Source of the DNA: Flagellimonas hymeniacidonis
Lineage (GTDB): Bacteria > Bacteroidota > Bacteroidia > Flavobacteriales > Flavobacteriaceae
Reading direction: 5' to 3'
Length of the DNA stretch: 64,000 bases
Assembly: GCF_008040165.1 (NCBI RefSeq)
Contig: NZ_VRUR01000001.1
Location: 887,349 to 951,348 of the forward strand
The notes beneath the pieces were generated by a model. The model was not told where the DNA came from, did not search any database, and worked only from the letters and a program-made list of their open reading frames with translations. Position numbers and translations under genes: made by a program. Of this stretch, positions 9,289 through 17,648 are shown in pieces. Positions within the stretch are counted from its first letter, which is position 1, and each line of letters opens with the position of its first letter.

Positions 9289-9732
9289 TCATCTTTTGTA
9301 TAAAATATAATCTAAAGGTTCTGGGGCAATACCCGATGTTCTGAAATCCATTAGGATTTGTCCTCTGTGGTGAGTAGAATGATTAATGATGTGGAACAGA
9401 ATGTCTTTGAGCTCGTTGGCAAAAATCCTTCCCTCACTATTTTCATAATCTACCCTCTTACTCAAATCATCTGCATTGGTTATGATTTCAAATGAAGTTC
9501 TTTGGTTCTCATAATGAATGTCTTCCCAACTCTCCAAAACATGTTCTTGCCAAGTATTGAACTCAATTGGTTTTCCAACAATTCTATGATTCCAAATATG
9601 GTGGGCATTTAATATATGACCGAACAATTTTATGGCCTTCTCTGGAACTTTTTCCATAGCAATGCATTGCTCAATGAGCTTTTTATTGCAATAGAAGTTA
9701 TAATCAAACTGTTGATGTAAAAATCCCTTCAT
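9289..9732 (-). CDS. DinB family protein
   Basis: A 147-residue four-helix-bundle protein of the DinB/YfiT superfamily. The three metal-binding histidines are probably in ILNAHHIWNHR near residue 45 and HIINHSTHHRGQI near residue 120. DinB-like proteins often act as metal-dependent thiol transferases, but many have unknown roles. It is embedded in the sugar operon, 12 bases after the exported isomerase gene and seven bases before the permease gene. That tight packing suggests a role in the same process, perhaps detoxification; this is a guess. Confidence 0.82.
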   Translation of the reverse strand: MKGFLHQQFDYNFYCNKKLIEQCIAMEKVPEKAIKLFGHILNAHHIWNHRIVGKPIEFNTWQEHVLESWEDIHYENQRTSFEIITNADDLSKRVDYENSEGRIFANELKDILFHIINHSTHHRGQILMDFRTSGIAPEPLDYILYKR

Positions 9733-9744
9733 AAACCAAATGTT

Positions 9745-10749
9745 TTATGCAGATAGATCAAGCAATTTGCTCAACAAGTTTTTAGTAGCTATTATTCCTT
9801 CTTCTTCACTAAGTACATTTCCTTCATATTCCACACCTATATATCCCGTATACCCAGAATCCTTAACAATTTGTATCATCTTGGCATAATCAATCTTGGA
9901 TTCATTTCCTTCAGCATCAAAATCATAGGATTTTGCACTCACAGCTTTGGCATATAGCATCAATTCAGTAACTCCTTGGTACTTGTCATATTCTTCTATG
10001 CATTTTGATTCGTAATAAGAACCATCTTCTCTTTTGATACAAAAGTTTCCAAAATCGGGCAAGGTCCCACAATTGTCCATTCCCACCTCTTTCATAATTC
10101 CGGCTAACATAGCTCCATTTGAAGAAAGTCCTCCATGATTTTCCACAATGATATTTACATTCTTATCCTTTGCGTAAGTAGCCAATTGTGTTAGCCCATC
10201 TACAGATGCCTTTGTCCAAGCTTCTTGCTCTTGAGTACCGTTCAAATTTACTCGTATGGAATGACATCCCATTGCTGAAGCTGCATCTACCCATTTATAA
10301 TGGTTTTCCACTGCTTCCTTTCTTACAGCAGCATCCGATGCCGCTAGATCGCCTTGACCGTCTATCATGATGAGGACATTTTCAAGTCCATGTTTTTCAC
10401 TTTCAGCATTACATTTATCAACGAATGCTTTCATGGCGGCCTCGGAAAAATTGTCCTTCTCCAATTCTTTGTAGTACAATCCGCTTACATATTCCAGCCC
10501 TGTGAATCCCCATGCTTTTGCTTTTTCCGCGAAAGTATAGGGGTCGACTCCATCATTCCGGATCATTTGGTTTATTGACCATTGGGCTAGTGATAGCTTG
10601 AACAATTGTTCTGGAGCTACTGGTGTTTCTTCTGGCATTTCTGAATCTGTTGTTTCTTTTTTCTTGCCTTGTTTACACGCATAGACTCCCAAAAGTGAAA
10701 ATGCGATTCCGGCTCGTGTACTATTTTGAATAAAATTTCTTCTTTTCAT
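9745..10749 (-). CDS. Exported sugar isomerase/epimerase, Tat-type lipoprotein
   Basis: A 334-residue protein. The N-terminus has a twin-arginine motif (RRNFIQ, Arg3-Arg4) and then a hydrophobic segment ending in GVYAC with Cys25, so it is likely exported folded and lipidated. The mature part is a hydroxypyruvate-isomerase/xylose-isomerase-like TIM barrel with metal-ligand strands NIIVENHGG (Glu), GTLPDFGNF (Asp) and YIGVEYEG (Glu). It leads the leftward operon and is divergent from the second GMC gene. Its predicted periplasmic place, unlike the cytoplasmic isomerase at 2.3 kb, fits processing of an oxidised sugar before uptake. Confidence 0.86.
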   Translation of the reverse strand: MKRRNFIQNSTRAGIAFSLLGVYACKQGKKKETTDSEMPEETPVAPEQLFKLSLAQWSINQMIRNDGVDPYTFAEKAKAWGFTGLEYVSGLYYKELEKDNFSEAAMKAFVDKCNAESEKHGLENVLIMIDGQGDLAASDAAVRKEAVENHYKWVDAASAMGCHSIRVNLNGTQEQEAWTKASVDGLTQLATYAKDKNVNIIVENHGGLSSNGAMLAGIMKEVGMDNCGTLPDFGNFCIKREDGSYYESKCIEEYDKYQGVTELMLYAKAVSAKSYDFDAEGNESKIDYAKMIQIVKDSGYTGYIGVEYEGNVLSEEEGIIATKNLLSKLLDLSA

Positions 10750-10784
10750 AAGGATCAGTGGTTAAATCTTAATAGAATTAAAAA

Positions 10785-10800
10785 ACTACAACGTTATAGT
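10785..10800. promoter_or_regulatory. 16-bp inverted repeat centred on AACGTT, candidate operator
   Basis: ACTACAAC faces GTTATAGT with seven of eight positions symmetric. It lies 36-51 bases upstream of the exported isomerase start and in front of the divergent GMC gene. The repeat at 3355-3383 also has an AACGTT core at a similar distance from an isomerase start. Confidence 0.4.
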
Positions 10801-10884
10801 AGTGAATTCTCAATAAACATAAGGATTAAATGTAGAAAATTAATTTAATAATTAATACATTTATGAAATAAACAATCCTATTAA

Positions 10885-12603
10885 ATGAGTAAATTTTATT
10901 ACAACGAAGAGCAGGAATCATACGATGCCATTGTAGTGGGAACGGGCATTAGTGGTGGTTGGGCTGCTAAGGAATTATGCGAAAACGGACTAAAAACTTT
11001 GGTTTTGGAACGAGGTCGTATGGTCAACCATATTACAGATTATCCCACGGCAAATTTAGATCCATGGGATTTTCCAAATAATGGGGAATTATCTCCTGAA
11101 AAACTAGCAAGGCAGGAGAAGCAAAATAGAACAGGATATACCGTTAAAGCTCCGCATAATTTCTGGTTTGTGGATGATATTGACCATCCGTATAATGAAA
11201 CAAAACGTTTTGATTGGATGCGAGGATATCATGTAGGAGGACGTTCATTACTGTGGGGACGTCATAGTTACCGTTGGAGTGAAATTGATTTTGAGGCGAA
11301 TAAAAAAGAAGGTGTTGCCATTGATTGGCCTGTACGTTACAAAGATATTGCTCCTTGGTATGATAAAGTTGAAAGTTATATAGGAGTTTCTGGAGAGTTA
11401 TTGGGTCTACCTCAACTCCCAGATGGGCAATTTGAGCCTATGATGACCCTTAACTGTGTTGAACAGCATGTGCGTGAACGCGTTGCAGATCATTTTGATG
11501 GTCGGGTTGTCACGGCAGGTAGAGTTGCACATATTAATAGTGACAAAAAATTTGATGGGCTAAATCGTAGCTCTTGTAAATTTAGAAATAGATGTATTCG
11601 AGGTTGTCCTTTTGGCGCCTATTTTAGTAGTAATTCTTCCACATTACCGGCGGCTGAGCGAACAGGAAATATGACCTTGCGTCCAGATTCCATTGTACAC
11701 GAGGTAATCTATGATGCAGATACTAAAAAAGCTACTGGAGTTAAGGTTATAGATCGAGTTACTAAAGAAGTTTTCGAATTTAAAGCCAAAGTAATTTTCC
11801 TTTGTGCTTCTGCCGTAGCTTCTACTTCAATTTTGATGCAGTCCAAATCAGATAGATTCCCCGATGGAATGGGTAACGATTCAGGAGAATTGGGCCATAA
11901 CATCATGGATCATCACTTTAAAGCCGGTGCCAGGGGTAAGGTAGACGGATTTGAGGATAAATATTACAAAGGAAGAAAACCAAATGGAATTTATGTTCCT
12001 CGTTTTAGAAATTTGGGTGGCAGCAGTAATATGAAAGAATTTACCAGAGGGTATGGATATCAAGGTGGTGCTGGAAGAGGTGATTATGAAGCCGCCATTG
12101 CCGAAGTTTCCCATGGAAAAGAACTTAAAGACGCTGTTTTAAAACCAGGAGGCTGGAACATGAATATGTTAGGGTTTGGAGAAATCTTGCCATATCATGA
12201 AAATAAAATGACCCTTGACTATGATAAGAAAGATCAGTGGGGATTACCAACGGTTACTTTTGATGCTGAGATAAAGGAAAATGAGCTTAATATGCGTAAA
12301 GATATGCAAGAGCAAGCAGCAGCAATGTTGGAGAAATCCGGAGTACGTGATGTGGAAACTTATGATGATACTTATGCACTAGGGCTTGGAATACATGAAA
12401 TGGGTACTGCCAGAATGGGTAGAAATCCTAAAACTTCCGTTTTAAACGGAAACAATCAAGTACATGCCGTTAAAAACGTTTATGTGACTGATGGGTCTTT
12501 TATGACCTCTGCAAGTTGTGTAAACCCATCATTGACCTATATGGCTTTTACAGCAAGAGCTGCTAATCACGCAGCACAAGAACTTAAAAAAGGAAACATA
12601 TAA
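10885..12603 (+). CDS. GMC family FAD oxidoreductase, catalytic subunit
   Basis: A 572-residue paralogue of the GMC protein at 3.5 kb. It has the FAD motif VVGTGISGGWAA at 17-28, the cluster motif C-x5-C-x3-C at Cys231, Cys237 and Cys241, and the catalytic GIHEMGTARMG (His504) with CVNPSLT (Asn547). There is no signal peptide. The next gene encodes a Tat-signal small subunit and overlaps its stop codon by one base, so the pair probably forms a dehydrogenase complex exported by the Tat system. By analogy with FAD glucose dehydrogenase and glucoside 3-dehydrogenase, it should oxidise a sugar in the periplasm. No cytochrome c electron acceptor gene is next to it. Confidence 0.93.
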   Translation: MSKFYYNEEQESYDAIVVGTGISGGWAAKELCENGLKTLVLERGRMVNHITDYPTANLDPWDFPNNGELSPEKLARQEKQNRTGYTVKAPHNFWFVDDIDHPYNETKRFDWMRGYHVGGRSLLWGRHSYRWSEIDFEANKKEGVAIDWPVRYKDIAPWYDKVESYIGVSGELLGLPQLPDGQFEPMMTLNCVEQHVRERVADHFDGRVVTAGRVAHINSDKKFDGLNRSSCKFRNRCIRGCPFGAYFSSNSSTLPAAERTGNMTLRPDSIVHEVIYDADTKKATGVKVIDRVTKEVFEFKAKVIFLCASAVASTSILMQSKSDRFPDGMGNDSGELGHNIMDHHFKAGARGKVDGFEDKYYKGRKPNGIYVPRFRNLGGSSNMKEFTRGYGYQGGAGRGDYEAAIAEVSHGKELKDAVLKPGGWNMNMLGFGEILPYHENKMTLDYDKKDQWGLPTVTFDAEIKENELNMRKDMQEQAAAMLEKSGVRDVETYDDTYALGLGIHEMGTARMGRNPKTSVLNGNNQVHAVKNVYVTDGSFMTSASCVNPSLTYMAFTARAANHAAQELKKGNI

Positions 12604-13256
12604 TGGAAAGAAGAGTCGCACTTAAAAATATGGGGTTGGCCTTTGGCTATACCGTTGCCGCTCCAACCCTTTTGGGAATAGTACAAAGTTGTAATAGCAA
12701 GAAAGTGTTGGATTGGACCCCAGAATTCTTTTCTAAAGATGAAGGAATGGTTTTACATACACTAGTAGACATCTTATTACCAAAAACAGATACCCCGTCT
12801 GCCACGGAAGTAAATGTGCATATGTTTATAGACAAATTTGCTAATGAAGTGCTCCCAAAGGAACATCAAGATTTTCTAAAGATGGGCATGAGCAATTTTA
12901 CCAATAAGGTTTTGGCTTCTGCTCAAAAAGAGTCGCTTGCAGAGTTGGATGAAGAGGTTTTAGAGCCTGTTTTTGCTACTTATCTTAAGAAAAGAACGGA
13001 CGAGGTTGAAGAAGCCCATGAAAAAGCTTTAGAAACTTACTTTATGGCTGTTGAAGAAAATGATGGAAGTGCTGTATTGGATGAAGAGATTTCATGCTTT
13101 AGTTTTGCTAATTCTTTACGTGATATTTCTATTTGGTCTTATAAGACATCAGAATATGTAGGTGAAGAAGTTTTAGCCTATTTACCGGTTCCTGGTGAGT
13201 ACATAGGATGTGAAGATGAACAAACATTGACCCAGGGCAGAGCCTGGTCTTTATAA
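12603..13256 (+). CDS. Gluconate 2-dehydrogenase subunit 3 family protein (GMC small subunit)
   Basis: A 217-residue protein with a Tat-like leader: MERRVALKNMG followed by a hydrophobic stretch to about residue 30. The mature region is helical and matches the small (gamma) subunit family of FAD-dependent glucose, gluconate and glucoside dehydrogenases, with LHTLVDILLPKTDTPSATE as the recognisable segment. In known complexes this subunit carries the export signal for the signal-less flavoprotein. Start and upstream stop overlap as TAATG, indicating coupling with the GMC gene. A strong hairpin follows the stop. Confidence 0.88.
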   Translation: MERRVALKNMGLAFGYTVAAPTLLGIVQSCNSKKVLDWTPEFFSKDEGMVLHTLVDILLPKTDTPSATEVNVHMFIDKFANEVLPKEHQDFLKMGMSNFTNKVLASAQKESLAELDEEVLEPVFATYLKKRTDEVEEAHEKALETYFMAVEENDGSAVLDEEISCFSFANSLRDISIWSYKTSEYVGEEVLAYLPVPGEYIGCEDEQTLTQGRAWSL

Positions 13257-13276
13257 GACATTGAACAAGAATCATT

Positions 13277-13304
13277 AAAAAAGCCCCTTTAAAGGGGCTT
13301 TTTT
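13277..13304. terminator. Bidirectional Rho-independent terminator
   Basis: A perfect 14-bp palindrome, AAAAAAGCCCCTTT followed by its complement, lies between the convergent small-subunit gene and nrdA. A GC core with A/T runs on both sides allows termination on both strands. Confidence 0.88.
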
Positions 13305-13414
13305 TATTGAATTTCCAATTCAAAAAATACCCCGGAAGTTGTTCTTTGTGGGGTGAACTTTTCCGAGGCATTTGTTCAATAAACACTATCACATACTGAT
13401 AAGTTCAGCATAAA

Positions 13415-15892
13415 CTATGATCCACACATCAAACAGTCATCGTCCGCTTGGCCTTCTTTGGCACGTGCAATCATTTCTTTCATCTCTTCAGCTGTCATGG
13501 GTTGTACGTCTACTTCTTGCTGACTTGCCGATGAGGTTTCTACTTTAAGTTCTTCGGCTGCCTTAGGTGTTGCTGCCACAACTTCTGCCTCAGCAGCTAC
13601 ACTAATAGGAACCTCTTTTTTCTTTGTATTGTCCAAAGTAAACTTGATCGCATCTACAGCTGCCTTAGTTCTTAGGTAATACATTCCTGTTTTAAGTCCA
13701 CTTTTCCATGCATAGAAATGCATAGAAGTCAACTTAGAATAATTAGCATTTTCCATGAACAGGTTCAAAGACTGACTCTGATCAATAAAGTAGCCTCGTT
13801 GTCTACTCATATCAATGATATCTTTCATGCTAAGCTCCCAAACCGTCTTGTACAACTCTCTAATGTCTTGTGGAATGGTTTCTATATGTTGAATAGATCC
13901 GTTGGCTCGCATCAATTCTTGCTTCATGTTTTCGTTCCAAAGACCTAAATTCACCAAGTCTTCCAAAAGGTGCTTATTTACTACGATAAACTCACCAGAA
14001 AGTACTCTTCGGGTATAAATGTTAGAGGTATATGGTTCAAAGCACTCATTATTGCCCAGTATTTGAGAAGTGGATGCTGTTGGCATTGGAGCTACCAACA
14101 AGGAGTTACGCACTCCATTTTTCTTTACATCTTTTCTCAACTTGGCCCAATCCCAACGTCCAGAAAGTTCTTCGTCCTTAATTCCCCAAAGGTTATGTTG
14201 GAACTCTCCTCCTTCAATTGGAGAACCTTTATAAGAGGAGTATGGTCCGTCTTCTTTTGCTTGCTCCATAGAAGCCGTTACCGCTGCAAAATATAGCGTT
14301 TCAAATATCTCCTGATTCAGTTTTTTGGCTTCATCACTGGTAAAAGGTAATCGCAACATGATGAATGCATCTGCCAAGCCCTGTACTCCAAGACCGATAG
14401 GTCTATGACGCATATTGGAATTTTCTGCCTCTTTTACCGGATAGTAGTTTCTATCGATTACCTTGTTCAGATTCTTGGTTACCCTTTTTGTAACCTTGAA
14501 CAATTCCTTGTGGTCAAATTCCCCATTTTTTATAAACATGGGCAGTGCTATAGAAGCCAAATTACATACCGCTATCTCATCTGGAGAAGTGTACTCCAAA
14601 ATTTCTGTACATAAGTTAGAAGAACGGATGGTTCCTAAATTCTTTTGGTTGCTCTTACGGTTGGCAGCATCCTTGTACAACATATATGGTGTACCAGTTT
14701 CAATTTGGGATTCCAATATTTTTTCCCAAAGGTCTCTTGCTCTAACGGTTTTACGACCCTTCCCTTCCGCTTCGTATTTTAAGTATAGTTCTTCAAACTC
14801 TTCACTGTGATGCGTAAAAAGTCCTGGGCACTCATTAGGACACATTAATGTCCATTCTTCATTTGCTTCTACTCTTTTCATGAAAAGGTCAGAAATCCAC
14901 ATGGCATAGAATAAATCTCGTGCACGCATTTCTTCTTTTCCATGATTCTTTTTCAAATCGAGGAACTCATAGATATCTGCATGCCATGGCTCCATATAGA
15001 TTGCGAAACTTCCTTTACGCTTTCCGCCACCTTGATCCACATATCTAGCCGTATCATTAAATACTTGAAGCATGGGAACAATTCCATTAGAAGTACCATT
15101 GGTTCCTGCGATATAGGATCCTGTGGCTCTTACATTGTGGATAGAAAGACCTATACCGCCAGCAGATTGTGAAATTTTTGCTGTTTGCTTCAACGTATCG
15201 TAAATACCATCAATACTGTCATCTTTCATTGCTAATAGAAAGCAAGAAGACATCTGTGGTTTAGGAGTACCTGAATTGAATAAGGTAGGTGTAGCATGAG
15301 TGAAGTATTTTTTAGACATCAATTCATACGTTTCTATTGCAGCATCCAAATCGTTCAAATGGATGCCTATAGAGACACGCATCAACATATGCTGCGGACG
15401 CTCTGCTATCTTACCGTTCAATTTTAATAGGTATGAACGTTCCAAAGTTTTAAACCCGAAATAATCGTAGCCAAAATCACGGTTATAAATAATGGTTGAA
15501 TCCAATTTTTCTGAATTCTTGGAAATTACCTCATACACCTCATCAGATAATAGTGGTGCCTTTTTACCTGTTCTAGGGTTTACGTATTCATACAAATCCT
15601 TCATGGTCTCCGAGAAGGATTTTTTAGTGTTTTTATGTAGGTTCGAAACTGAAATACGAGCTGCCAATTTCGCATAATCTGGATGTGTAGTCGTCATGGT
15701 GGCGGCAATTTCCGCTGCCAAATTATCCAATTCAGACGTGGTAACACCATCATAAAGTCCTTCTATGACTCGCATAGCAACTTTTAATGGATCTACCAGT
15801 CCGTTAAGACCATAACACAATTTTCTTACTCTCGCCGTGATCTTGTCGAACATGATCAGCTCTTTTCTTCCGTCTCTTTTTACTACATACAT
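13415..15892 (-). CDS. nrdA: Ribonucleoside-diphosphate reductase, alpha subunit (class Ia)
   Basis: An 825-residue large subunit that reduces ribonucleotides to deoxyribonucleotides in the cytoplasm. The N-terminal ATP cone starts with VVKRDGRKE at residues 3-11 and extends to about residue 95. The active site is intact: Cys217 (MSSCFL) and Cys443 (AVCNLAS) form the reducible pair, and Cys428 with Asn426 and Glu430 (NLCTE) is the thiyl site. The C-terminal redox pair is Cys820 and Cys823 (CLMC). A low-complexity Ala/Glu/Val linker near residues 755-795 separates core and tail. It lies 139 bases downstream of nrdB on the same strand. Confidence 0.97.
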   Translation of the reverse strand: MYVVKRDGRKELIMFDKITARVRKLCYGLNGLVDPLKVAMRVIEGLYDGVTTSELDNLAAEIAATMTTTHPDYAKLAARISVSNLHKNTKKSFSETMKDLYEYVNPRTGKKAPLLSDEVYEVISKNSEKLDSTIIYNRDFGYDYFGFKTLERSYLLKLNGKIAERPQHMLMRVSIGIHLNDLDAAIETYELMSKKYFTHATPTLFNSGTPKPQMSSCFLLAMKDDSIDGIYDTLKQTAKISQSAGGIGLSIHNVRATGSYIAGTNGTSNGIVPMLQVFNDTARYVDQGGGKRKGSFAIYMEPWHADIYEFLDLKKNHGKEEMRARDLFYAMWISDLFMKRVEANEEWTLMCPNECPGLFTHHSEEFEELYLKYEAEGKGRKTVRARDLWEKILESQIETGTPYMLYKDAANRKSNQKNLGTIRSSNLCTEILEYTSPDEIAVCNLASIALPMFIKNGEFDHKELFKVTKRVTKNLNKVIDRNYYPVKEAENSNMRHRPIGLGVQGLADAFIMLRLPFTSDEAKKLNQEIFETLYFAAVTASMEQAKEDGPYSSYKGSPIEGGEFQHNLWGIKDEELSGRWDWAKLRKDVKKNGVRNSLLVAPMPTASTSQILGNNECFEPYTSNIYTRRVLSGEFIVVNKHLLEDLVNLGLWNENMKQELMRANGSIQHIETIPQDIRELYKTVWELSMKDIIDMSRQRGYFIDQSQSLNLFMENANYSKLTSMHFYAWKSGLKTGMYYLRTKAAVDAIKFTLDNTKKKEVPISVAAEAEVVAATPKAAEELKVETSSASQQEVDVQPMTAEEMKEMIARAKEGQADDDCLMCGS

Positions 15893-16031
15893 GTGGCTAC
15901 TATTCTTTTTAAATGATACGTTTGTTGGTTAATCCCAGCATACATTTTAACGGCGATGGAAAAATTCCACCGCACTTAGGTTAAGGTCATGAAAACACTA
16001 GGGGGTAGTGCTTTCTTAAAGGTTGGTCAAT

Positions 16032-17018
16032 TTAAAAATCAGCGTCGAAACTGATTTTTTGTGCATCTTCATCTTTTTCTTTGTTAAGAACCCCTGCCTT
16101 TTGATATTCAGACACGCGCTTTTCAAAGAAATTTGTTTTACCCTGAAGTGAAATCATATCCATGAAATCAAATGGGTTGGTGGCATTATATACTTTTTCG
16201 CATTCTAATTCCACAAGCAACCTATCTGTTACAAACTCTAAGTACTGTGTCATTAGTTTTGAGTTCATCCCAATAAGACTTGCTGGAAGTGACTCAGTGA
16301 TAAATTCTCTTTCAATATTAAGCGCATCTGTCAAAATCGCAGTGATTCGCTCTTTTGGAACTTTATTGATCAAGTGTTTGTTATGTAAATGAACCGCATA
16401 ATCACAGTGCATTCCCTCATCCCTTGAAATTAACTCGTTAGAAAATGTGAGTCCTGGCATTAGACCTCTTTTCTTTAACCAAAAGATAGAGCAGAAAGCA
16501 CCTGAAAAGAAGATTCCCTCAACAGCTGCAAATGCGATTAATCTTTCAGCAAAACTTGGAGATTCAATCCAGTTCAATGCCCAATCTGCTTTCTTTTTGA
16601 TTGCCGGAAAGTTTTCAATGGCTTTAAAAAGGATATTTTTCTCTTTCTCATCTTTCACGTAAGTATCTATTAGCAAAGAATACGTTTCTGAATGGATATT
16701 CTCCATCATGATTTGAAATCCGTAGAAGAATTTTGCTTCGGCATACTGCACCTCGCTAACAAAATTTTCTGCCAAATTCTCATTCACGATACCATCGGAG
16801 GCTGCGAAAAAAGCGAGTATGTGCTTTATAAAATAGCGCTCGTCATCGTTTAGTTTATTGTTCCAGTCCGTCAAATCTTCATGAAGGTCTATTTCTTCCG
16901 CAGTCCAAAAACAAGCTTCGCATTTCTTGTACCACTCCCAAAGATCATGATGCTTAATCGGAAATATTACAAATCTATCTTCATTTTCTTCTAATATAGG
17001 CTCAATGGCTGCTGACAT
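16032..17018 (-). CDS. nrdB: Ribonucleoside-diphosphate reductase, beta subunit (class Ia)
   Basis: A 328-residue R2 protein that holds the diiron-tyrosyl radical cofactor. The ligands can be placed by comparison with the eukaryotic-type R2: Asp75 (FAASDG), Glu106 and His109 (MENIHSE), Glu167 (AVEGIFF), Glu201 and His204 (RDEGMH), with the radical tyrosine at Tyr113 (SETYSLL). The start gives the usual short N-terminus and there is no ATP cone, unlike the cone-bearing NrdB of some flavobacteria; that domain is in NrdA here. A palindrome that may be regulatory lies about 125 bases upstream. Confidence 0.97.
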   Translation of the reverse strand: MSAAIEPILEENEDRFVIFPIKHHDLWEWYKKCEACFWTAEEIDLHEDLTDWNNKLNDDERYFIKHILAFFAASDGIVNENLAENFVSEVQYAEAKFFYGFQIMMENIHSETYSLLIDTYVKDEKEKNILFKAIENFPAIKKKADWALNWIESPSFAERLIAFAAVEGIFFSGAFCSIFWLKKRGLMPGLTFSNELISRDEGMHCDYAVHLHNKHLINKVPKERITAILTDALNIEREFITESLPASLIGMNSKLMTQYLEFVTDRLLVELECEKVYNATNPFDFMDMISLQGKTNFFEKRVSEYQKAGVLNKEKDEDAQKISFDADF

Positions 17019-17140
17019 AATTACGAGTTACAAAGTTTATAATCTGGAAAGGAAATTTCCTTGTGAATAGGGCTAACAAAGATTCAAAAATGTAACCAGA
17101 TTGGAAAGTTTGTTTTACTAAAACGAGTGTAAAGTTTTTA

Positions 17141-17156
17141 ACACAACATGTTGAAA
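17141..17156. promoter_or_regulatory. NrdR-box-like palindrome upstream of nrdB
   Basis: ACACAACATGTTGAAA contains the perfect 10-base palindrome CAACATGTTG and partly resembles the NrdR box (ACACWATATMTWGTGT). It is a single copy about 125 bases upstream of nrdB. NrdR sites usually occur in pairs, so the match is weak. Confidence 0.25.
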
Positions 17157-17240
17157 TCTAGGTTCGCAAGTGATGTTCCTTGGACTTTTCGGGATTACGA
17201 CCCCATTGAAGTTTTTTGCCAAGATTCAACAATAACAAAA

Positions 17241-17278
17241 AAGACCAAAAAGTATATTGTAATATACTTTTTGGTCTT
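17241..17278 (-). terminator. Perfect 18-bp hairpin with T-run on the minus strand
   Basis: The arms at 17241-17258 and 17261-17278 are perfectly complementary around a two-base loop. Read on the minus strand the hairpin is followed by TTTTTTG, so it could end a leftward transcript coming from the structured region or the small ORF to its right. It also insulates nrdB from that transcript. Confidence 0.65.
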
Positions 17279-17320
17279 AACTATTTATGAAAATTTGCGC
17301 TTAAAGCTACTTTAGGGTAT

Positions 17321-17503
17321 TGCATTACCAAACAGTACGGCCATTCTTAGCTTTAACCTTGGAATGTACTTTAATCTTAGGTAGTTCCCCCGAAACCCAA
17401 AACCAAAACTTAAACCTTGGCTCCGCTAAAGATTTTATTTTGCAAGCAGTTTCTAAAATCAAGAGGTTGGTTGCCGGCCGTACGCTTGTTTGTTGGTAAT
17501 GTA
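17321..17503. ncRNA. Candidate structured RNA of about 180 nt
   Basis: The ends of this gene-free stretch pair with each other: 17321-17331 with 17493-17503 (11 pairs including one G-U) and 17335-17342 with 17476-17483 (eight pairs). Inside are 17355-17360 with 17463-17468, a small hairpin at 17361-17388 and a 7-bp hairpin at 17431-17460. This nested, rod-like layout is of the size of 6S-type RNAs, but no known signature was recognised. The minus strand is favoured by the terminator hairpin at 17241-17278; a plus-strand transcript cannot be excluded. It could also be a 3' UTR of the small ORF. Confidence 0.4.
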
Positions 17504-17528
17504 TATGAACTTGTTCTGTTGAAACTTA

Positions 17529-17648
17529 CTAGTCTACATTAACTACTTTGTCCCAATCTGACTGCATTTTCAATTCTCTATCCTCCAAAATAGCAGCAAA
17601 AATTAGAGTAAATATCAAAAGCACGAATAACACAACACATTTTTTCAT
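17529..17648 (-). CDS. Small membrane peptide, 39 aa (hypothetical)
   Basis: An ATG-to-TAG frame of 39 codons encodes MKKCVVLFVLLIF followed by more hydrophobic residues to about residue 20, then a charged tail ending in WDKVVNVD. The layout is a single membrane anchor or signal peptide with a short acidic/basic tail. There is no clear Shine-Dalgarno sequence, as is common in flavobacteria. The gene lies in a 0.9-kb gap between nrdB and a LytTR regulator, just upstream (in its own direction) of the candidate structured RNA. It was not recognised as a member of a known family; it may be spurious. Confidence 0.4.
   Translation of the reverse strand: MKKCVVLFVLLIFTLIFAAILEDRELKMQSDWDKVVNVD

Noticed and set aside
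13129..13392. Minus-strand open frame across the small-subunit gene end
   Set aside because: It overlaps the real coding region and the bidirectional terminator, and its translation looks unlike a protein.
16032..17018. Possible ATP cone fused to NrdB, as in some flavobacteria
   Set aside because: NrdB starts directly with the R2 fold; the ATP cone is at the N-terminus of NrdA.
17321..17503. Firm call as 6S RNA, tmRNA, SRP RNA or RNase P RNA
   Set aside because: Size and shape resemble 6S, but no conserved signature of any of these RNAs was recognised, so only a structured RNA candidate is reported.
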